Positions 32,193 to 38,002 of a stretch of DNA of 38,002 nucleotides are shown one piece after another (the first letter of the stretch is position 1; every line of letters begins with the position of its first letter). The DNA comes from Luminiphilus sp. Lineage in GTDB: Bacteria; Pseudomonadota; Gammaproteobacteria; Pseudomonadales; Halieaceae. The DNA lies in NCBI GenBank assembly GCA_028117185.1, contig JAOHHD010000016.1:1-38002 (forward strand), written 5' to 3'. The translations under genes were made by a program, and so were the position numbers. Below the pieces are notes generated by a model. It ran no database searches. It was not told the DNA's origin and was given only the letters and a program-made list of their open reading frames with translations.

Positions 32193-33362
32193 ATGAGTAA
32201 TACAGCGAAATCAATTGAGGCCTGTGCGGCGTACTATGGGTCCGCCGCCGAGGAGATGAAGGCGTATTTGCTCGATGGTGAGCAACAGGCGCTTGCGTTG
32301 GATAACCGCGGTCCGCTGGTTTTTGATCACAACGGTGAGCTAGATCCGGCCATACGCGAGGCGTATTCGCGATACGGTTTTTATATTTTTGAGGGGGTGA
32401 TTGACGCCGCTGAACTGGAGGACATCCGCGCTGATCTTGATGCAATGCGAGCGCGTTTTCCCACGGGCCCTGAAAGTCGGGTCGATGCGCAGGGTAAGCC
32501 TGCGCTGGGTGTCGATCACTCAGCCTTAACACTCGTATGGTCAAAGCCACTCGGTGATCCTTTAGGCGGAACGGCGCTGGCTAATGGGCGCCATGAGATC
32601 AAAATGTTTGAGCCAGAGGCGGCGAGCGACACGCCAGCGGCAGCGCCTTTTCTGTTGCTGGGTTCCTTACAATTTTCTGACGCCTGTCTGCGTGTTTACG
32701 GTCACCCCCTGTTATTGCAGGTGGCGGAGCAAATTAATGGACCCGATTTTGCGCCGTTTAATGAGGCTTTATTTATTAAGGATCCCGGCATTGGTGCCGC
32801 GGTATCCTGGCATCAAGACGGTGTGACGCATTGGGACAGCGACCAATTTGAAGAAGACATCCATGGTTTTAATTTCATGGTGCAGGTCTACGGTAGCACT
32901 GCGGTGAACGGTGTTTGGGTTCTGCCCGGAACGCACAAGCAAGGTAAGCTCGACATCAAAGCACTGGTTGCCGAATCGGGTAGTGAGCGGCTGAAAGGGG
33001 CTGTGCCCCTTATCTGTAACCCCGGGGACGTCGTCATCTGTAATCGGCAGTTATTGCATGGCTCGTTCCCAAACTGTGGTTTTGAGCCACGTATCACGGT
33101 GAACTTCGGGTTTCATAAGCGCTCTTCGGTACTGGGTGTGATGGGAGGAGGTGTCCACAGTGATGCACAGGTCTTCGATGAGGAAATCGTGGCACGTCGA
33201 TCACGCACCATTGGTTATGGCATCGATGCTCGGCAGCAACACTTCCCCAACGAAACACCTTACCGTTACCAGCCCTTTGCCGAGGGGGGTGAGACGTATC
33301 GTTGGAATGATGCGGCGCGGGCAGCACTCAAAGATTACAATCTAGACGATCTGAGTATTTAA
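32193..33362 (+). CDS. Phytanoyl-CoA dioxygenase (PhyH) family protein
   Basis: 2-Oxoglutarate/Fe(II) oxygenase of the PhyH family, 389 residues from the ATG at 32193 (AAGGA upstream). The frame opens at 32142 but those residues are atypical. The iron ligands are H207 and D209 (SWHQDGVTHW) and H289 (LLHGSFPN); R300 (PRITVNFGFH) should bind 2-oxoglutarate. The N-terminal helical part and residues 60-90 (YSRYGFYIFEGVID) are family-like. Many bacterial members hydroxylate small molecules rather than phytanoyl-CoA, so the substrate is open. Confidence 0.88.
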   Translation: MSNTAKSIEACAAYYGSAAEEMKAYLLDGEQQALALDNRGPLVFDHNGELDPAIREAYSRYGFYIFEGVIDAAELEDIRADLDAMRARFPTGPESRVDAQGKPALGVDHSALTLVWSKPLGDPLGGTALANGRHEIKMFEPEAASDTPAAAPFLLLGSLQFSDACLRVYGHPLLLQVAEQINGPDFAPFNEALFIKDPGIGAAVSWHQDGVTHWDSDQFEEDIHGFNFMVQVYGSTAVNGVWVLPGTHKQGKLDIKALVAESGSERLKGAVPLICNPGDVVICNRQLLHGSFPNCGFEPRITVNFGFHKRSSVLGVMGGGVHSDAQVFDEEIVARRSRTIGYGIDARQQHFPNETPYRYQPFAEGGETYRWNDAARAALKDYNLDDLSI

Positions 33363-33651
33363 CTGCACTGGCGCGCCCATCGGTTCGAGGATAGAGCCCA
33401 ATGTGGGTAGCGTTAAGGTCGAGTCAAAACCCTGGGTAAACAGCCGTGGCCGGCTGGGTATGTCGTGATAACTGGCAGTCGTTATGCGCTGATCATGGTT
33501 TGCGGCGGCTTGTCGGTTAGGTGCCGCCGAGACAAGCGTAGGGTGACCCATCATTTGAGCTGATAGCAGTGCTGTGTGAGTGCGATGGGTAGAGCAAGTC
33601 CACAGCGCTTTGCTTTAAACTAGCATCTCGTATCGATGGGGTATCACCCTA
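33363..33651. other. Intergenic region with interleaved inverted repeats
   Basis: 289 bp without a convincing gene. At 33503-33536 two inverted repeats interleave: CGGCGGC with GCCGCCG, and CTTGTC with GACAAG. A 70-codon minus-strand frame (33342-33554) overlaps the PhyH gene end and is not supported. Confidence 0.5.
33503..33536. repeat. Interleaved inverted repeats upstream of the malonyl-CoA synthetase gene
   Basis: CGGCGGC (33503-33509) pairs with GCCGCCG (33523-33529), and CTTGTC (33509-33514) pairs with GACAAG (33531-33536). The second pair starts inside the loop of the first, so they form a pseudoknot-like topology or two mutually exclusive hairpins. The very short linkers make alternative hairpins more likely. 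Confidence 0.55.
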
Positions 33652-35127
33652 ATGCAGTCGCCGCTGAACGCCGAGTTTCCCAATAACATAGCCCTCGTGG
33701 AAGACGAGGCATCCTTCACCTATGCCGAGGTTGAGCAACGTACGGTCGAATTTGCGAGCGGTTTGCTCGACCAGTCCAGTGATCTTGCAGAAGCGCGGAT
33801 CGCCTTTCTCATCCCTGCCGGCCTTGATTATGTCACGGTGCTACATGGCATTTGGCGCGCAGGCGGCATTGCGATTCCGCTCAATGTGGCGGCCACAGAA
33901 TCTGAGTGGGCGCATTGCCTCAGCAGTACCGGTGTTACCCGCGTGGTCTCAATCGAGCCCTATCGCGGCAACATTCAGCCCCTGTGTGACAGTTTGTCGA
34001 TTGAAGTGTTGGGGGTGAATGATTACCTCACTGGAATGGTAAGGGCGCTGCCAGCGCTGACGCCCGAACGAAAAGCGATGATCATTTTCACCAGCGGGAC
34101 AACCAGTAAGCCCAAAGGTGTGGTCACGACGCATGGCAATATCGCCGCCCAGATCAGCGCGTTGGTTGAAGCCTGGGCATGGCAGGAAAACGACGTGATT
34201 CCCCTCTTTTTGCCGCTACACCATGTGCACGGTATCATCGCTGTGCTGAGTTGTGCGCTGTGGGCTGGCGCAACAGTCCACGTGATGCCGGCGTTGGCAC
34301 TGGATAAGCTGTGTCAGCAGGTGGCAAACGATACCTATTCGCTCTTCATGGCAGTGCCCACTATTTACGTCAAGTTGATTGACCACCTCGATGCCATGGA
34401 GGTCAGCGAATCAGAGGCGGTCCTAGAGGGTTTTGCCAACATGCGCCTCAATGTGTCGGGCTCTGCCGCGTGCCCGGTCGTTGTCTTTGACACGTGGCAG
34501 CAGCTGACCGGGCAGGCGCTACTGGAACGCTACGGCATGACAGAAATTGGTATGGCTTTGTCGAATCCTTATGAGGGTGACCGGCGTGCGGGTTACGTGG
34601 GTCAACCGCTACCCGGTATCGACGTGCGCTTAATTGACGAGGCGGGCAGTGTTGTACAAGAAGAAGGCGTGTCGGGCGAAATTCGTATTCAGGGTGAGAC
34701 GGTGTTCCTCGAGTACTGGGATAACCCCGAGGCAACTGCCAAGAGTTTTGACGATGGTTGGTTTTGCACCGGTGATATCGGTGTGCTGGAGGCAGGTTAC
34801 TACCGCATTATGGGGCGCTCCTCGATCGATATTATTAAGTCCGGCGGCTATAAACTCTCAGCCTTAGAGATAGAGAACAAATTACTAGATCATCCGGCCA
34901 TCGCTGAGGTAGCGGTGCTGGGTATTGAGGATCGTACCTGGGGGGAGGCGGTCGCGGCAGTAGTGGTCCTGCGGAGCGGCGGCGAGTTGACGCTGGCCGC
35001 GTTGAAAGACTGGTGCAACGGTAAACTCTCGGCGTATAAAATCCCTAAAAAATTGCTACTGCAGGACGCGCTGCCACGCAATGCCATGGGTAAGGTGACA
35101 AAACCCGCGCTCAAAACGCTCTTTTAA
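33652..35127 (+). CDS. Malonyl-CoA synthetase-like AMP-forming ligase (MatB/ACSF3 type)
   Basis: Acyl-adenylate-forming ligase of 491 residues that would make malonyl-CoA (or methylmalonyl-CoA) from the free acid, ATP and CoA. The P-loop is FTSGTTSKPKG (147-156 region). The A5 motif ERYGMTEIGMALSNP, the GRSSIDIIKSGGYKLSALEIE hinge region and the adenylating lysine K481 (NAMGKVTK) are typical of MatB and human ACSF3. The substrate call rests on overall pattern; the malonate-binding arginine was not mapped. The ribosome site is weak. A terminator-like hairpin follows the gene. Confidence 0.88.
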   Translation: MQSPLNAEFPNNIALVEDEASFTYAEVEQRTVEFASGLLDQSSDLAEARIAFLIPAGLDYVTVLHGIWRAGGIAIPLNVAATESEWAHCLSSTGVTRVVSIEPYRGNIQPLCDSLSIEVLGVNDYLTGMVRALPALTPERKAMIIFTSGTTSKPKGVVTTHGNIAAQISALVEAWAWQENDVIPLFLPLHHVHGIIAVLSCALWAGATVHVMPALALDKLCQQVANDTYSLFMAVPTIYVKLIDHLDAMEVSESEAVLEGFANMRLNVSGSAACPVVVFDTWQQLTGQALLERYGMTEIGMALSNPYEGDRRAGYVGQPLPGIDVRLIDEAGSVVQEEGVSGEIRIQGETVFLEYWDNPEATAKSFDDGWFCTGDIGVLEAGYYRIMGRSSIDIIKSGGYKLSALEIENKLLDHPAIAEVAVLGIEDRTWGEAVAAVVVLRSGGELTLAALKDWCNGKLSAYKIPKKLLLQDALPRNAMGKVTKPALKTLF

Positions 35128-35148
35128 ACGCGTTTTTCTCTCCCCTCA

Positions 35149-35177
35149 GTCCGCGCAGTGGGATCGGACGGTTTTTT
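35149..35177 (+). terminator. Intrinsic terminator after the malonyl-CoA synthetase gene
   Basis: GTCCG (35149-35153) pairs with CGGAC (35165-35169) and is followed by GG and six T (35172-35177). It lies 21 bp after the stop. The stem is short and the loop is 11 nt, so strength is uncertain. Confidence 0.5.
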
Positions 35178-35226
35178 CCCGGTGAAAGGTTTTGTCAGAG
35201 TGAAAGCGTTGTCAGCTTAAAAGCCT

Positions 35227-36702
35227 CTACAACTCGCGTGCGTCTGATTGAGGCGTTTCATGATTGGGTGATGAGGACCCCGACGGCCTGCTGGATAGCG
35301 CCCAGTAAGTGAGGATCGACAGTAGTAGCGCGGGGAAGACCTCGTGCAAGCTATGCCGGAGATCGGCGGCGATCCAGGCCAACAAGGTGCTGACACCGAT
35401 GACCATCGACCAGAGCACTGCGGCAGGTGATCCTTTTTGCCAATACAGGCCGAACACCACGGCGGGGAAAAAACAAACGGCATAGAGGCTGCCCGAAAAG
35501 ATGGTGATCTCGACAATGTCGCCAGGCGGCTTGAGTGCCAGCAGAGCGGCGACAATTGAAAAACCGACAACGGCTGTGCGAGTCCAGAGCAGCTCTCGTG
35601 AGCGTTGCTTGAAGGGCGCGATGAGATTTTTATACAGGGTAGATGCGGCGACCAACAACACGCTGTCCATGGATGACATGGCAGCAGCGAGAATCGAAAC
35701 GATGAGGAAATCAGTCGCCCAAATAGGGAATACAGCTGGATCGTTTACCAGTAGGGGCACGATTAGGTCCGTGTCAGTGACATCGGTCAGTATGGCGTGA
35801 GCGTAAATCCCCACAGGAAAAAGACACGCCAGTACGATGGCCAGACCAACGGTCGCGACCCACTTTCCCCGGCGCACAGCGTCGTCATCTTTCAACGCAT
35901 AAAAGCGTGAGAGTTGCCGCGGGTCTGCCAGGAGTTTTAAGGCCCCAGAGAGCGACACGCCCAGTAGTACCGCAAACGGGATACCGCCGTTGAGTTCAAA
36001 CAGGAATGCCTTGTCAGGGAGCGTTCGGAGTTCATTAATGACCCCAACGCCGCCAGCGGCGCGCGTGACAAAATAAAAGATCAGTATGCTACCTAGCAGC
36101 ATTAGCATCCCCTGAAGCACATCGGTTCTGACGACTGAAACAAACCCACCGATCGAGGTATACATCACGACAATCACTAACGTGATACCGACGCCGGTTT
36201 CATAGGGCACATTGAGAAACATCTGAAATAGATGTCCCGCTCCTTTAAAAATAGCCAGTAGGTAGAGTAGGCTCGCGAAGACGATAATGATCGCCGAGAC
36301 CTGCAGCAAGGGATGCCGATTAGTGGGCGATTTGGCGCCCAAGTAGCGACTACCTAAAAAGTCAGGAATGGTCAGGGCATCCCACTCGGCGGCAAATCGT
36401 CGCAAGGGCGGGCCTATCCAGCGCCAAGAAACCCAACTGAACAGTACCAGTAGGATTGCCATAGTGAACCAGGCAATACCGTACTCGTAGCCCTTTCCTG
36501 CATGGCCAATGTAAGTGTTGGTTGAGGCAAAGGTGGCAAAAAAAGAAATGCCAACTACCACGCCGCTCATTTCACGATTGCCGACGTAATACCCCGACAT
36601 GCCTTGACTGGCTTTGCTGCCTAAATAGGCGTTATAGAACAGTACGATGGTGTAGCCGGTGAGTAACACAACGGCGAGCCAATGATCATTAATCCAGGGC
36701 AT
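35227..36702 (-). CDS. Sodium:solute symporter (SSS family)
   Basis: Inner-membrane Na+-coupled importer of the SSS/SLC5 family, 491 residues with about 13 hydrophobic helices. The family core is visible: YYVGNREMSG, then ISFFATFASTNTYIGHAGKGYEYG (the Na+-site region), and LADPRQLSRFYALKDD in the middle, with AAAMSSMDSVLLVAAS as the classical SSS signature. Members carry sugars, proline, pantothenate or organic acids; the substrate here is unknown. It is convergent with the malonyl-CoA synthetase gene. Malonate or another carboxylate is an attractive but unproven substrate. Confidence 0.92.
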   Translation of the reverse strand: MPWINDHWLAVVLLTGYTIVLFYNAYLGSKASQGMSGYYVGNREMSGVVVGISFFATFASTNTYIGHAGKGYEYGIAWFTMAILLVLFSWVSWRWIGPPLRRFAAEWDALTIPDFLGSRYLGAKSPTNRHPLLQVSAIIIVFASLLYLLAIFKGAGHLFQMFLNVPYETGVGITLVIVVMYTSIGGFVSVVRTDVLQGMLMLLGSILIFYFVTRAAGGVGVINELRTLPDKAFLFELNGGIPFAVLLGVSLSGALKLLADPRQLSRFYALKDDDAVRRGKWVATVGLAIVLACLFPVGIYAHAILTDVTDTDLIVPLLVNDPAVFPIWATDFLIVSILAAAMSSMDSVLLVAASTLYKNLIAPFKQRSRELLWTRTAVVGFSIVAALLALKPPGDIVEITIFSGSLYAVCFFPAVVFGLYWQKGSPAAVLWSMVIGVSTLLAWIAADLRHSLHEVFPALLLSILTYWALSSRPSGSSSPNHETPQSDAREL

Positions 36703-36988
36703 GATGACTAATAGTTGCTAGGGCCTTGATGCCGATGGGGTGACAGTATCTCAAAATACTGGGGTGAATGGTTGTGTTAACCCGCAGAAGGTGAGACCGA
36801 TACGTAATGGCGTGTTAATTGCGTTAATCCATCATCCGCAAAAGGCCTAGCGGTGTCTGTGCAAAAAGCGGCGTAATAGATAACAAATGTTGGCATTCGG
36901 CGTCGGCTAGTTTATAACGCTACCCAATCCGGTCAGTCATGGGCGTTGGCGTCCCGACATCGAGATGCCGGCCCTTGGAGGCACAGCA
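36703..36988. promoter_or_regulatory. Divergent control region, symporter / outer-membrane protein
   Basis: 286 bp without a gene. Besides the CAGTAT/ATACTG repeat, a GTTAA core recurs at about 36776, 36812 and 36823, and the stretch 36890-36930 is the likely area for the outer-membrane gene promoter. Confidence 0.4.
36744..36761. promoter_or_regulatory. Operator-like inverted repeat
   Basis: CAGTAT (36744-36749) and ATACTG (36756-36761) are perfect inverted repeats separated by CTCAAA. The site lies 42 bp upstream of the symporter ATG, in position for control of that gene. Confidence 0.4.
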
Positions 36989-37912
36989 ATGCAAAGCGTA
37001 TGTCGCGTAGTACGATCGTTAGTAACCAATGGTGCAATCTGCGCGCTGCTTGTGGCCGGGTGGAGTTCGGCTTCGGTAGCACAGCAGGCGGAAGCGCAAA
37101 GCCCGCAGCCGATCGAGGCAGAGGCTCATAACCAAGATCACACCGCAGGTGCACCAGTCACCGATGCACAAGCGCAGGCGGCGGCAGCTGATGCGATCGC
37201 GCAGAAATTGGCTAACCCTGTCGCCTCGCTGATTAGCGTGCCGATACAAATCAATTACGATGACAACTATGGCCCCGGCGATAAGGGATCTGTCTGGCGA
37301 ACCAATATCCAGCCCGTTATACCCATTTCAATTAACGATGACTGGAACATGATTTCACGGACGATCTTACCGGTGATTAAGCAATCTGATGTCCCGTTAC
37401 CCGGCATCAGTGAGAGCGGTATGGGGGACATTGTTCAGAGCCTTTTCTTTTCGCCCAAAAAACCGACAGCAGGCGGAGTCATTTGGGGCGTGGGTCCGGT
37501 TCTGAATTTGCCCACGTCAACTAAAGACTCCCTCGGGCCAGAAGCATGGGCCGCTGGCCCAACAGGATTAGTGCTGAAGCAGAGTGGTCCCTGGACCTAT
37601 GGTGCGCTAGCGAATCATATTTGGTCTTTTGCAAAAGAGGATAAGACGGAGATTAACGCGTCTTTTGTACAGCCCTTCGTATCTTACATAACGCCCAAGA
37701 AACTCACTTACTACCTCAATACGGAGTCGACTTACAACTGGGAAACAAAGGATTGGTCTGTGCCGATTAACGTTGGCGCCAATCAGCTGATGAAAGTTGG
37801 CAACCAGATTATGCAAGTGGGTGGCGGTTTGCGGTACTGGGCGGAGTCGAGCGAGTTTGGACCTGAGGGTTGGGGGGTTCGCCTCAACATTATTTTTGTG
37901 TTCCCAACCTGA
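36989..37912 (+). CDS. Outer-membrane channel/transporter-like barrel protein
   Basis: Exported protein of 307 residues from the ATG at 36989, preceded by GGAGG at 36976-36980. A signal peptide is visible to about residue 32 (SASVAQQ). A short Ala/Gln/Glu-rich linker follows, then a beta-rich domain from about residue 70. Segments ANPVASLISVPIQINYDDN and GMGDIVQSLFFSPKK recur in a family of bacterial putative transporters/outer-membrane proteins often called neuromedin-U-like. The C-terminus LNIIFVFPT is barrel-like but does not end in phenylalanine. The cargo is unknown. Confidence 0.82.
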   Translation: MQSVCRVVRSLVTNGAICALLVAGWSSASVAQQAEAQSPQPIEAEAHNQDHTAGAPVTDAQAQAAAADAIAQKLANPVASLISVPIQINYDDNYGPGDKGSVWRTNIQPVIPISINDDWNMISRTILPVIKQSDVPLPGISESGMGDIVQSLFFSPKKPTAGGVIWGVGPVLNLPTSTKDSLGPEAWAAGPTGLVLKQSGPWTYGALANHIWSFAKEDKTEINASFVQPFVSYITPKKLTYYLNTESTYNWETKDWSVPINVGANQLMKVGNQIMQVGGGLRYWAESSEFGPEGWGVRLNIIFVFPT

Positions 37913-37959
37913 TGCGCGAGGGCAGCGGTTTGTCACTCACTTTTTAGAGAAGCACCTTA

Positions 37960-38002
37960 ATGAACAAAGCCATGACAATGGCGGCAGCACTCGTCGCGAC
38001 AA
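37960..38002 (+). CDS. Partial CDS at right edge, probably exported
   Basis: An ATG at 37960 with AGAGAAG upstream begins 14 codons (M-N-K-A-M-T-M-A-A-A-L-V-A-T) that look like the start of a signal peptide, and it is cut by the window end. It follows the outer-membrane protein by 47 bp and may be cotranscribed. Nothing more can be said about its product. Confidence 0.5.
   Translation, partial: MNKAMTMAAALVAT

Noticed and set aside
33342..33554. 70-codon minus-strand frame between the PhyH and ligase genes
   Set aside because: It overlaps the 3' end of the PhyH gene, has no ribosome site or family pattern, and covers the inverted-repeat region.

Overview
The window looks like ordinary chromosomal DNA from an aerobic, probably marine, gammaproteobacterium with a GC content in the mid-50s by eye. 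Supporting signs are an AsmA-family envelope protein, a phosphate-selective porin with Pit and its PhoU-like partner, a SulP transporter, a cytochrome P450, a phytanoyl-CoA-type dioxygenase and PhoB-type promoter sites. I cannot name the genus. I saw no tRNA, rRNA, CRISPR array, transposase or phage gene. Coding is dense, with 34 complete genes and one cut by the right edge.

Layout. 1-258 is an intergenic stretch with small tandem and inverted repeats. 259-4746 is a tight plus-strand run: a NupC-type nucleoside transporter, an IPNS-like Fe(II) oxygenase and modABC for molybdate uptake. Its end overlaps a convergent EamA-type exporter gene by 60 bp. 5666-6226 is a gamma-carbonic-anhydrase-like protein. 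6351-8933 is a minus-strand run (SnoaL-like protein, SulP transporter, rhodanese lipoprotein) divergent from a LysR regulator, which is followed by 3-phosphoglycerate dehydrogenase. 11434-14877 encodes a large AsmA-like protein, divergent from a low-specificity threonine aldolase. Then come an AraC regulator, a PQQ-type sugar dehydrogenase, a small membrane protein and an outer-membrane barrel.

19973-23956 is a coherent phosphate module: an OprP/OprO-type porin, Pit and a DUF47/PhoU-like protein. PhoB-box-like repeats precede both the porin and pit. 24011-29446 is minus strand: P450, SOUL haem-binding protein, cysteine synthase joined with zero spacing to an upstream EAL-domain phosphodiesterase, and a YdjM-type membrane protein. 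29629-35127 holds a carboxymuconolactone decarboxylase-family protein, a small secreted cysteine-containing protein, an ArsC/YfgD-type reductase, an epoxide-hydrolase-like enzyme, a phytanoyl-CoA dioxygenase-family enzyme and a MatB/ACSF3-type malonyl-CoA synthetase. A sodium:solute symporter and an outer-membrane protein end the window.

The features that stand out are non-coding: 20 uninterrupted 7-bp units at 30275-30414, a second 7-bp array at 23957-23984, an 18-bp array at 26163-26216, PhoB-box repeats, and a LysR-type inverted repeat. Among proteins, the IPNS-like oxygenase appears to lack the usual RxS arginine. I did not see a clear-cut new multi-gene system. The best candidates are the nucleoside/oxygenase/molybdate run, the SnoaL/SulP/rhodanese run and the EAL-cysK pair.
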